Source of the DNA: Mallotus nudiflorus
Lineage: Eukaryota; Streptophyta; Magnoliopsida; Malpighiales; Euphorbiaceae
Direction: 5' to 3'
DNA: 64,000 nucleotides
Assembly (NCBI GenBank): GCA_947683625.1
Contig: CANTUR010000045.1
Location: forward strand, 1,302,001 to 1,366,000
The notes under the pieces are model-generated. The model made no database searches. It saw nothing but the letters and a program-made list of their open reading frames with translations, and was not told the DNA's origin. Shown here piece by piece: positions 24,693-36,670 of this stretch; position 1 is the first letter of the stretch, and each line of letters begins with the position of its first letter. Made by a program: the position numbers and the translations under genes.

Positions 24693-26258
24693 TCAAGAAG
24701 GGAAGAGATACGGGTAAGAAGCTCGCATCTCAGCTTCTATCTCCCACGTTTGCTCCTAAACTCTGTTGCTACGCCACAAAACCTTGACCATCGGAATCTG
24801 CTTCGAATGCAATTGTCGGACTTGATTGTCCACGATCGCCACAAGTTCTTCCACAAACGTCAAATCTTCACTCACTTCTACACTTTCAGGCTGCAACACG
24901 TGTGAAGGGTCTAAGATATACTTCCTCAGGATAGAGATATGAAACACCGAATACACTTGTGACATATTCGAAGGCAATTCCAACCGAAATGCAACAGTGC
25001 CAACTCTCTTCAGAATCTCAAACGGTCCGATATATCTCGGTACTAACTTACCCTTCCTGCCAAATCTCATCACACCCTTCATCGGAGATACCTTCAGAAA
25101 AATAAAATCTCCAGCCTGAAACTCCACATCTCGATGCTTAGGATCCGCATAGCTTTTCTGTCTGCTAACTGCGGTCTCTAATCTGTGCTTAATCTCGGTG
25201 ATTTTCTCTGCAGCATCCTGAACCATCTCAGGTCCAGTCAAAGCTCTCTCACTAATCTCATCCCAACTCAGAGGGGATCTATACTTCCTTCCATATAACG
25301 CCTCAAATGGTGCCATGCCAATACTGCTATGGTAGCTGTTATTATATGCAAACTCTACGAGTGGCAAATGATCATCCCAACTACCTCCCAAATCCAGGAC
25401 ACACATCCTCAATATATCTTCCAATGTCTGGATCATCCTCTCAGACTGACCATCTGTCTGAGGATGAAAGGCAGTACTGAAGTCCAACCTAGTGCCCATC
25501 GCTTCTTGTAACTTCTGCCAAAAATGAGAAATAAACACCGAACCTCTATCTGACACAATGGACGCAGGTACTCCATGAAGGCATACAATATGCTTCACGT
25601 ATAGCTTCTCCAATCTAGCTACAGAATAAGTGGCTTTCACAGGTAAGAAATGTGCAGACTTCGTCAACCTGTCTACAATCACCCAAATGGAATCGTATCC
25701 ATCCTTAGAACGAGGTAAACCTACCATAAAATCCATAGCTATCCTTTCCCACTTCCACTCGGGAATAGGAAGAGGCTGAAGCTTCCCATAAGGCTCTGAT
25801 GTTCCGCTTTCACTTGCTGACACGTCAGGCACTTAGCAACATAATCAGCGACATCCTTCTTCAATCCATCCCACCAGTATAAGTCTCTGTTACTATGGTA
25901 CATCTTAGTGACACCTGGATGTACGCTATAGGCTATAGAATGTGCTTCCTCTAGGATCTCTTCTCTCAAATTATCCACATCAGGAACACATAATCTACCA
26001 TTGATCCACAACACACCATCATCATCGAGTGTGAAATCAGTGAACTTCCCTGCTCTGACATTCTCTGCAAGCTCTTCTAGAATAGGATCTCGGCTCTGAG
26101 CTGCTTTAATCCTACCCCTCAATATAGATCGCACCTTAAACTGAGCTAGCAGTCCACCTGACCTACTGATCTTCATCATCAGACCTTGATCCACCAACAG
26201 ATGCAACTCCTGGATCAACGGTCTCCTCTCAACACTGATGTGAGCAAGACTGCCTGAG
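24693..26258 (-). pseudogene. Integrase with truncated chromodomain, Tekay element 3
   Basis: The HHCC zinc region (AHSIAYSVHPG, CLTCQQVK) and the catalytic core IAMDFMVGL, SDRGSVF and DGQSERMIQ are present. A one-base deletion near 25,790 separates two frames. The chromodomain stops at 24,756 (GAG to TAG after WRSNRV), removing about 20 residues. The ancestral stop is at 24,693. Confidence 0.88.
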
Positions 26259-27699
26259 GACTTTCTACTCAAGGCATATGCTACTACATTAGCCTTGCTT
26301 GGATGATATAATATTTGACAGTCATAATCCTTTAATAATTCCAACCATCTCCTCTGCCTCAGGTTCAGATTTCTCTGCTGGAAAATGTACTTAAGGCTCT
26401 TGTGATCAGTAAATATCTCACAAGTCACCCCGTACAGATAATGTCTCTAGATCTTGAGAGCAAAGATCACTACAGCCATCTCTAGGTCATGTGTGGGATA
26501 TTTCTGCTCATGCTTCTTCAACTGCCTTGAAGCATAGGCTATCACCCTTCCATTCTGTATCAACACACAACCAAGGCCAACTCTAAAGGCATCACAATAA
26601 ACTGTGAACTTGTCCACACTATTAAGCAAAGCTAACACTGGGGCTGTGGTCAATTTCTCCTTCAACAACTGAAAACTGTTCTCACAAGCTTCTGACCACT
26701 CGAATCTAACATTCTTCTGAGTCAAGCGAGTCATAGGGGTTGCAATTCTAGAAAAATCTTGCACAAACCACCTATAATACCGAGCTAAACCCAGAAAACT
26801 TCGAATCTCAGTAACAGAAGTCGGTCTAAGCCATTCAGAGACTACTTCAATCTTCTGTGGATCAACCTGGATACCTTCTTTAGACACCACGTGTCCAAGG
26901 AAAGAAACACTCTCCATCCAGAAATCACACTTCGAGAATTTAGTATAAAGTTGATGATCTCTCGGTGTCTGCAGTACAATCCTCAAGTGATATACATGCT
27001 CCTCCATACTCCTCGAATAAACCAGTATATCATCGATGAAGACTACCACAAAATGATCCACATATGGTCTGAATACCCTGTTCATCAGGTCCATAAAAGC
27101 TGCTGGTGCATTAGTCAAACCAAAAGACATCACCAGAAACTCATAATGGCCATATCGAGTGCAGAATGCCGTTTTAGGAACATCAACTTCACTAATCCGC
27201 AGCTGATGATAACCCGACCTCAAATCAATCTTAGAAAAGAACTGTGCACCTTGTAGCTTGTCAAACAAGTCATCTATCATCGAGAGAGGATACTTGTTCT
27301 TCACTGTCACCTTGTTCAGCTCTCTGTAGTCAATGCACAGTCTCAGGGTACCATCCTTCTTCTTCACAAGCAGGACTGGTGCACCCCAAGGAGAAACACT
27401 GGGTCTGATAAAGCCCTTATTCAATAACTCTTGCAACTGCTCCTTCAACTCTTTCAAATCTCCATGAGCCATTTTGTAGGGTGGCATAGATATAGGAGTA
27501 GTACCTGGAACCACATCTATACAAAACTCAATTTCTCTGTGAGGTGGTAAACCTGGCAACTCCTTAGGAAAAACATCAGGAAACTCACAAGCAACAGGAA
27601 CATCTATGAGTGACAACTTCTCCACTGAAGTATCCCTGACTAATGCCAAATATCCCTGACATCCTTTCCTCAACAACTTCCTAGCCATAATAGCAGAAA
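26259..27699 (-). pseudogene. Reverse transcriptase and RNase H, Tekay element 3
   Basis: RT is open from before the domain to 26,447, with LRLCIDYRELNKVTVKN and FIDDILVYSRS intact; this is one of the best preserved RT frames here. RNase H has the first three acidic residues (YCDAF, HDLE, TDHKS), but the fourth, in the ADALSRK motif, is Tyr (VAYALSRK, near 26,278). A TGG to TAG stop at 26,447 interrupts RNase H. Confidence 0.9.
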
Positions 27700-28083
27700 T
27701 AAGATTCTGAGGTGCTGAACTCCTATCACCCACAAACTTAAAATCTTCTTCATCAGGAATTTTGAACGTCACCTCTTTATTCTTGTAATCTACCACGGCA
27801 TAGTGCTAAGATAACCGGTCCATTCCCAGAATAACATCAAACTCCATCACATCCAACAGGATCAAATCAGCGGGTAATTCTCTACCTCCCATGAGAACTG
27901 GACAACCAGAAAGAACAATATCGGTGTCCAAGGAATCGCTCAGAGGAGTGGCAACAGAAAAAGGAAAAGCCATCCTAGCCAACAAGACTTGGAAGCAAAA
28001 ATAGGAGAAATAAACAAATGCGTGACACCCGGATCAAACAAAACCCATGCATCCAGGTAACAAATAGAAACAATACCTGCCAC
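27700..28083 (-). pseudogene. Aspartic protease, Tekay element 3
   Basis: The active site WVLFDPG is readable near 28,035-28,055. A small deletion near 27,972 removes part of the SKSCWQAS segment and shifts frame, and a CAG to TAG stop lies at about 27,808 after GMDRLS. Confidence 0.8.
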
Positions 28084-29402
28084 GACTACATTAGATGCCT
28101 ACTCTGGCCTGTCCTTGACCTCCTTGCTGACTGGTAGAAGCCTGGCCAACACCTCTGGCACCTCCTCTAGTACCTCTACCATGACTCTGCTGTGGAACAA
28201 ACTGAGTGGAACTCTGATGCTGGGCTGGGGGTAACTGAAATGGAACGGGTGCAACACTAGCAATCGACTGCTGTGGGAATCGCAGAATGTGCGGCTGCTG
28301 ATACCCAGAGTAAGGACACGATCTAGCAAAATGTCTTGTCTGCCCGCATCTGAAGCATGTCAGTGGTATCAGATAACACAGTCCCTGATGGACTCTACCG
28401 CAGGTTTAGCATACACTGGCAGCTGATCCAGAACTACGACCATTGCTGCTGCTCGAAGCACCCGACCAGAATCTGAATGGTCTATGCTGACCTCCACGGC
28501 CATGTCTGCTGCTCCGATGCACTCGCTGCTGCTGCCTCTGACTCTGCTGAGTCGGACCTCTCTGCTGACTACTCGAACCAACATGAAAACTTGAGTACGG
28601 AGTAGCTTGCAATCCACTCGATTGAACTCCCACCTGGTAATAATCAGGCATCGCTCCTTGCCTAACTAGCCTCAGCTCAATCTCCTTGGCCAACTCAATC
28701 ATAGACTCGAGAGTAAGGCCTGCTGTAGGCATACCAGCAAATGCTGAACCCAAACTGGTGACATAGGTAGTGATTGTGAAATACTGGTCTCGCATCAGAT
28801 CCTCTGCATATCTACCTAACCGGAGAAACTCTCGGGTGCACTCCTCTACTGATCGATCACCGCGAGAAATGCTAGTCAACCGGAGATGATAACTCATACG
28901 GAGAGGCTCTGGACAGAATCTCCTCATAAATCGCTCTCTAAATTAAGCCCAGGTCATCGTCATTATATAGGGCTGGATCATCTGAATGAAACAATCTAGG
29001 GCTGGTCCCTCAACAGACAGCTCAACGATCATAATCCGCTGATACTCGGTGTGAGCAATCTGAGTCTGAGTCTCAACCGCATGCAGGAAGTCTAACGGAT
29101 CAGAAGTCCCATCAAACGTAATCCTGCCAACTCTGGCATAGAACAAAGCTGCCTCAGGGTCAGACATACCCTGCTGATAGGCAGGCTGAACAATTAGAGG
29201 CACAGGAACATCAAACTCAGGCTCTATAGGCTCCTCGTCCTATAACTCTCTCTGCCTACAGTGACCTGCCACTCCTCGAGGTCTACCTCTGCCACGACCT
29301 CTATGTCTAACTGGCTGCTTAGGAGGTAAAACCTTATCCTGAAAAAGACTCATCATCCTCGGCCTCAATGGTCGGTGGAGCGACACACCCTCGCCTCCTC
29401 AT
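28084..29402 (-). pseudogene. gag, Tekay element 3
   Basis: The start codon at 29,402 (MRRRGCVAPP) aligns with the other copies. An extra A near 29,341 shifts frame early. The gag domain is readable at 28,943-29,203 (FDGTSDPLDFLHAVE) and 28,406-28,927 (GDRSVEECTREFLRLGRYAE), then a Gln/Ser-rich linker and a zinc knuckle in another frame. Confidence 0.85.
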
Positions 29403-29584
29403 TCTGAAAAGACAACAGAATGATTCAGACAAAACAGACAACGGAGGAATAACACAGAAAAATAAAGCAAGGAATACTTATCAAGACATACTCGACCCTA
29501 ATTCACTGCAATAGTTACCAAAAGAAAACACAACTTGAAAACTAGGGCCACGACTCACACAACTAAGCCCTGACATAGAACTCT

Positions 29585-29596
29585 GCTCTGATACCA
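29585..29596 (-). other. Primer binding site of element 3 (tRNA-iMet)
   Basis: Minus strand TGGTATCAGAGC, a full 12-base match to the tRNA-iMet 3' end, four bases inside the LTR. Confidence 0.92.
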
Positions 29597-29600
29597 ACTT

Positions 29601-32395
29601 TGTCACGACCCAAAATAGGGGCCATGACCGGCGCTAGGGAACGGAAATTCTTTCGAATTCGGAACCCGTAGCAAGCCTAAAATAAAATAAAACATGAAAT
29701 AATAATAATAACATAATTAAGTAAAATATTATGCAGTAAAAATAAAATCATAAATATCAAAATAACATTCCCACCAAATTTTATTAAATCAAGTCCTTAT
29801 CTCATATATAAATAAATCCTTTAATACAAGTTTTAGTTCAAATATTTAAAGTACATATCTCATATAAATACAATACAACGATCTCACAATTGACCATAAC
29901 TACTGCAGTGTCTAGATCATAAAATAAAACTCAAGTGAGTAGTTTACATAGAGAAGCCGGAGCGGAAGAAATCCGATGTACAGGCCTACTACTGACGTCT
30001 GAAGACGATGACTCTCCTGAAAAATAGTCAACGGAGGGGAGTCAGACCTCACTAAGTGAATTACTATAATATATATACATGCATACTAAATGACAATGCA
30101 TACAGTCAACAGTATATATCTAATATGTATATATACAGGCAAATACACACAGATGCAGTAAAATTATTTTATATATTTTATTGAAAATCATCGTTTATGA
30201 AGGATCAAATAGAACCCAAGAATATCGCAACCTCAAAATAGTGTTAGACAACACTCTAGCCACACAGGCTCACTTATTCCAAAATATTCACTTATTCCAT
30301 TTAGACAGTAGACTAGCCCCGAGACACTAAGTCAACTGAGCTCCAGTAGTCTGACTGTCAGTGTGATTGGCCTCGAGACACTTGGTCAATCGAGCTCCAG
30401 CAATCACACTCCCAAATCATATCACACATCAAATAATCATGTCCATTCAATATCCACAAATGGTTAGTAATATAGCCTAAATGCTATAAGCGTACCGGTA
30501 CGTACTCGGTCCTAGTGCTGCCCACTAGGTAGCACGTTCTATTGATATCCTTCATTAAAATATAAAGCATATATTCATAAAAGTAAATGATGCATGAATT
30601 GAATAAAATAGCAACATAAACCATATATATACTAGAAATATACCAAAAGTAAACCAGGTATATTTCGAGTATATATACGTCAAATAAATCCAATATAATT
30701 GCAAAATAAATTAGAAATATATTTAAAAATATTTTAAGTATAAATGTTTAATAAAACATGCATATAATTTAAAATATATCAAAAATAAACCAAGAATAAA
30801 CTAAAAATAAACTTAAATACTAATTGAGTTATTCATGCATATTTAATCAATATAAAACATACATTTCTAAATCATGCACCCTAAGCATATATATATATAG
30901 AATAGTAACTCACATTTAGTGTGCTCCTCGAGATGGGTCCGATGGGCTTGGTCCACTAGGCCTCGGTCTCGGCGCAACTAAAAATACAAAAAATAACAGA
31001 CATCAGAATAAACCTAATAGAAAATCCTAGAAACTCAATCTAGAATATTGGACATAGAATCAGAATTAGGGTTCGACCGGACATCACGTTTTACGAGAAT
31101 TATACTGAAAATCCGACAAAACCTCCCTTGTAAAACGGACATCTCTCTACTCAATGAGTAGAGCCGGCCCTGCAAAGAAACTCACTTTGAAAAATAGACA
31201 TAGAATCACATCCACAACCCCTCAATCGGACTTCAAACTACAGTTTGCCGACTGAGGTCCATAATTACAAAACAATATAGAAATACCGAAAACACCCTTA
31301 TATCATAGAAATACATTTTATAGGTAGAAATTACATAATTAACCTTAAAACACAGTAAAAACCAATAAAACTCATTTATTTAGAAAAATCGTATATTATA
31401 TATATAATTTGAAAATAATTCACGAAAAATAGTTTTAATTAATTAAAAATACTAAATAATTTGTAGAAATCACTTTTATGCCTTAAATAACTATTAAAAC
31501 CAATTTAATTATGTTTTTAGCCAATTTAAGGTAAAATTACCAAAATACCCCTATATTTATAAATATACTAAAATTACTACAAAAATTCACCAAAAATAAT
31601 ATAATTGCACAAAATTAATTTTCTCAACATATTTATCAATAATATCAATAATTAAACTCAATTAACTAATTAATTTCAATTAAAAACACAATTAACCCTA
31701 TTTTTCCAAAATTACATAAACTAATTAAATTCAAAATAAATACATAGAAATTCATAAAAATTCCAAATAAATTTCTATAATTCATTTCAACACCTATATT
31801 TATCATAAAACACAATTTCATAATTTAATTAATTAATTTTTGAAAATTAGAAAATAATAATAAAATATTCAAAAATATCCAAAAATCAAAATAATTCCCA
31901 AAAATTCTACAAAAATTCACACATGAAGATTAAGCTAAGGGGAACAACATTTTTGAAGGAATTTTTCATGAATCAATCAATTCGAAGTTTAAAAAAAATC
32001 AAGAACCCTAAAATGGTCGAATTACCAAAATCGAAACCTAAGCAAATCAAGACCATTTGAAGTGAAACAAAGCTTGGAATCACACTCACCAAAGCTCAAG
32101 GAGAATAAAGAGATCAGCGGTTTCAAAAATGGTGGCTGGAAACACCGTGAACGACGGTGTTAATGAATTTCGACTTTCCGGCGATATAAAGCTCCTCCAA
32201 CGCCGGAAATGGACTCTGCTGGCGGCAGAACAGTTGGAGGAAGGAGGTGGCACACTGGGAGGAATACCGACGGCATGAGAATGGCGTGACAGAGGGTGGT
32301 TGGCGATGGAGGCAATCGGGGAAGAAGGAGGAGGAGTCGAGGGTAAAATGGTAATTTGCCAAACTTTGATTTTTGTTTTTAATATTAAATGTATA

Positions 32396-32448
<53 letters not shown>

Positions 32449-32905
32449 TTTTACACTATATATTAAAATAATATAAACTCACACACATTAAATATACGCC
32501 ACACACATATAATTTAATATTTTTAATAATTTATACACTAAAAATAATTAAATAATATTAAAACTAATTAATAAATAATAAAATATTAGGGTAATTAATT
32601 AAACCCTAGTTAAATAAATAAATACACATATATACGTTATTTAGTACTTTAAAAATATATATGAGTTCATGCAAGTCCGTAAAATTGTTTAAAATAATTA
32701 ATAATAAATAATTTACGTGTCAATTTTCCCGAAAATGCAAGTCCCGGGAAAATTTTACGTAAAGTGCTTAAAATAATATAAAACAATTAAAAATCAATTT
32801 TAATTAAATAGCAACTCATGAAATATCATATATATATATAAAAAAATTATTAACACTGCATATCCCGATGCAGTATTAAAATATTTAAAAACACGGGATA
32901 TTACA
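29601..32905 (-). repeat. 5' LTR of Tekay element 3
   Basis: It has an expanded (AT)n tract at 32,401-32,447 that is short in its partner. Hairpin at 31,145-31,163 with loop AAT. It faces the 5' LTR of element 2 head to head across 305 bp. Confidence 0.93.
32401..32447. repeat. (AT)n microsatellite inside the LTR
   Basis: About 23 AT units, at the position where the partner LTR has only a few. Confidence 0.95.
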
Positions 32906-33210
32906 GCAAAACACCCTATATGTGTTTGAACAAATTTGAATGGCACATTTTGCACAAAATTGACATCTAATTAGCATTATTGGCGCATAATGTGATAGGC
33001 TATGATAAAATTCATGGAATTCATGCTATAATATAAATATCATACCATAAAGCATTTGTGTTTGAGAAAAATTTTAAAGGAGAGATAGTTTGATAAGATG
33101 TTGGCAACTCCAAGATTCGAAAACAAAGGATCAACAGTAACCTCTTCTTGAAACTCAACCTTAATAGGTGAGCAATAAACAAAAGCTTGCATGGAGGTAG
33201 CCTTAGCCAA
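32906..33210 (+). repeat. Tandem repeat unit between elements 3 and 2
   Basis: Continues the unit broken at 21,383 (CACCCTATATGTGTTTGAAC), passes the anchor TTTGATAAGATGTTGGCAAC at 33,088, and is cut at AGCCAA by element 2. The next bases of the unit follow at 51,886. Confidence 0.8.
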
Positions 33211-36200
33211 TGTAATATCCCGTGTTTTTAAATATTTTAATACTGCATCGGGATATGTAGTGTTAATAATTCTTGTATATAATATTGATATTTTATGAGT
33301 TTGTTATTTAATTAAAGCTTATTTTAATTATTTTATGTTATTTTAAGTACTTTACGTGAAATTTTCCCGGGACTTACACTTTCGGGGAAATTGATACGTA
33401 AATAACTTAATATTAATTATTTTAAATAGATTTCCGCATTTGCATGAACTTATATATATTTTTAAACTACTAAATAGAGTGTATATATGTGTATATATTT
33501 AAATTAAACTAGGGTTTAATTAATTACCCTAATTTTTTATTATTATTTATTATTTAGTTTTAATATTATTTAATTATTTTTTTTAGTGTATAAATTATTA
33601 AAAATATTAAATTATGTGTGTGGTGTATATTTAATATGTTTGGGAATTTATATTACTATAATATATAGTTTGAATATATATATATACATATATACCTAAT
33701 TAATTGTCAAAAAATATAGAGTTAACAATAATTACGATTTTGCCATTCTCCCCTTCCCCTTCTTCCCGATCAATTTCCGCCATCACCACCGCCTGCCATC
33801 TCATTTTCAGTCCGTCAGTGTGACACCCTGAGCTCCGCCCTTCCTAGCCAGTAGCTCCGCCACCTTTCCTTCTCTTCTCCGGTGCTGTTTCCCTATGTTA
33901 TTGCTGAAAAACCAAAACTTTGTCCTATCGTCGATCAAGCCGATTCCGACCACCATTTTTTGACACCGCCGGTCTCTATCTTCTCCTTGAGCTCCGGTGA
34001 GTGTGATTCCAAGCTTTGTTTCACTTAAAATGGTCTAGATTTGCCTAGGTTTCGATTTTGCAATTTCGGCCTATTAGGGTTCTTGATTTTTTTAAGCTTC
34101 AATTTGATTGATTCATGAAAAATTCCTTCACAAATGTTGCTTCCCTTAGCTTAATATTCATGTGTGAATTTTTATAGAATTTTTTGAAATTATTTTTATT
34201 TTTGGGTATTTTTGAATAATTTATTATTATTTTCTAATTTTCGAAAATTAATTAATTGAATTATGAAATTATGTTTTATGATAAATATAGGTGTTGAAAT
34301 GAATTATAGAAATTTATTTGGAATTGTTTTGAATTTTTATGTATTTATTTTGAATTTATTTAGTTTATGTAATTTTGGAAAAATATGGTTAATTGTGTGT
34401 TTAATTGAAATTAATTAGTTAATTGAGTTTATTTATTGATATTATTGTTATATATGTTGAGAAAATTAATTTTTAGCAATTATATTATTTTTGGTGAATT
34501 TTTGGATTAATTTTAGTATATTTATATATATAGGGCTATTTTGGTAATTTTAGCATAAATTGGCTAAAAATGTAATTAAATTGGTTTTAATAGTTATTTA
34601 AGGTATAAAAATGATTTCTAAAAACTATTTAGTATTTTTAACTAATTAAAACTATTTTTCGTAAATTATTTTCAATTATATATATAATATACGATATTTC
34701 TAATAAAATGAGTTTTTATCTATTTTTACTGTATTTTAGGGTTAATTATGTAAATTCTACTTATAAAATGTATTTCTATGATACAAGGGTATTTTTGATA
34801 TTTTATAAATAATCTGTGAATTGTGGACCTCGGTCGGTGATTTGTAGTTTGAAGTCCAACCGAGGGATTGTGGTTGTGTTTTGTGTTTATTTTCGAAGTG
34901 TGTTTCTTTGCAGGGCTGGCTCTACTCTTTGAGTAGAGAGATGTCCGTTTTACAGGGGAGGTTCTGCCGAATTTTCGATAGAATTCTCGTAAAACATGAT
35001 GTCCGGTCGGATTCTAATTTAATTCTATATTTAGTAATCTAGATTGAGTCTTTAGAACTTCTATTAGATTTATTCTGATTCCTATCATTTTTGTTTGTTT
35101 AGTTGCACCGAGACCGAGGCCTAGTGGACCAGGCCCATCGGACCTATCTCGAGGAGCGCAATAATTGTGAGTTACTATTCTATATATATATGCTCTAGGG
35201 TGCATGATTTAGAAATCTATGTTTTATTTTGACTAAAAATGCATAATGATTTAATTAGTACTTAAGTTTATTTTTAGTTTACTTTTGGTTTATTATTGGT
35301 ATATTTTAAACTATATGCATGTTTTATTAACGAATTATGTTTAAAATGTTTTCAAATACATTTCTATTTTATTTTGTAATTTAATTGGATTTATTTAACG
35401 TATATATACTCAAAATATACCTGGTTTACTTTTGGTATATTTCTAGTATATATATGGTTATTGTTACTATTATATTTAAATTCATGCATCATTTATTTTT
35501 ATGAATGAATGTTTTATATTTCAATGAAGGATATCAATAGAACGTGCTACTTAGTGGGCAGCACTAGGACCAAGTACGTACCGGTACGCTGATAGCATTT
35601 AGGCGATATTACTAAGCATTTGTGGATATTGATTGGATATGATTATTTGATGTGTGAGATATGATTGCTGGAGCTCGGTTGACCAAGTGTCTCGAGGCCA
35701 ATCACATTGACAGTCAGACTGCTGGAGCTCGGTTGACTTAGTGTCTCGGGGCCAGTCTATTGTTTAAATGGAATAAGTGAATATTTTGGAATAAGTGAGC
35801 CTGTGTGGCTAGAGTGTTGTCTAACACTATTTTGAGGTCGTGATTTTCTAGAGTTCTATTTGATCCTTCATAACTAGTGGTTTTCAAACAAAATATATAA
35901 AAATGATTTTTATTGCATCTATGTGTATTTGCCTGTATATATATTTATATATATACTATTGACTGTATGCATTGTCATTTAGTATGCATGTATATATACT
36001 ATAGTAATTCACTCAGTGAGGTCTGACTCCCCTCCGTTGACTATTTTTTTCAGGAGTCATCTTCATCAGACCTCAGTAGCAGGCCTGTACGCCGAATTTC
36101 TTCTGCCCTGGCTTTATTATGTAAACTGCTCACTTGAGTTTTATTTTATGATCTAGACACTTTAGTAGTCGTAAAATTGTTAAAAGATATTGTATTATAT

Positions 36201-36472
36201 TTGTATGAGTTATGTATTTTAAGAATTTGAACTGGATTTGTATTAAAAGAGTTTATTTATATATGAGATGATTGGATTTTATTTAATTTCATTTGGTGGA
36301 AATATTATTTTGATATTTATAATTTTATTCCGCTGCATAATATTTTACTTAATTGTGTTGTTATTATTACTATTGCATATTTTATTTTATTTTTAGGCTT
36401 GCTACGAGTTTCGGATTCAAAAGAATTCCCGTTCCCTAGCGTCGGTCATGGCCCCTGTTTTGGGTCATGACA
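33211..36472 (+). repeat. 5' LTR of Tekay element 2
   Basis: TGTAATATCC to GTCATGACA. AT-rich U3-like start, a CT-rich island at 33,740-33,996, an intron-like span 33,997-34,913, hairpin 34,920-34,938, and a 37-bp direct repeat at 35,667-35,703 and 35,721-35,757. Confidence 0.94.
33997..34913 (+). other. Intron-like GT-AG span inside the LTR
   Basis: GTGAGTGTGA at the left edge follows a GC-richer CT-rich island, and TTTCTTTGCAG closes the span; the interior is very AT-rich, as plant introns are. The matching span in the 3' LTR (49,391-50,307) is also 917 bp. Splicing is inferred, not shown. Confidence 0.35.
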
Positions 36473-36476
36473 AAGT

Positions 36477-36488
36477 TGGTATAAGAGC
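36477..36488 (+). other. Primer binding site of element 2, mutated
   Basis: TGGTATAAGAGC; one C-to-A change from the tRNA-iMet match. Confidence 0.85.
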
Positions 36489-36670
36489 GGAGTTTTGTGT
36501 CAGGGCTTAGTTGTGTGAGTCGTGGCCCTAGTTTTCAAGTTGTGTTTTCTTTTGATAACTACTGCAGTGAATTAGGTTTGAGTATGTCTTGATAAGTATT
36601 CCTTGCTTTAGTTTTCTGCATTATTCTTCCGTTGTTTATTTTGTCTGAATCGTTCTGTTGTCTTTTCAGA

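Larger units (their letters stand above)
21384..32905 (-). mobile_element. Tekay element 3: Ty3/gypsy chromovirus, full length, decayed
   Basis: The 11,522-bp element lies on the minus strand, with its 3' LTR at 21,384-24,635 (3,252 bp) and 5' LTR at 29,601-32,905 (3,305 bp). Target duplication is GCAAT (21,379-21,383) against GCAAA (32,906-32,910), one mismatch. It belongs to the same family as element 1 and sits within the tandem repeat. gag is shifted near 29,341, pol is shifted near 25,790, and the chromodomain is cut short. Confidence 0.93.
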
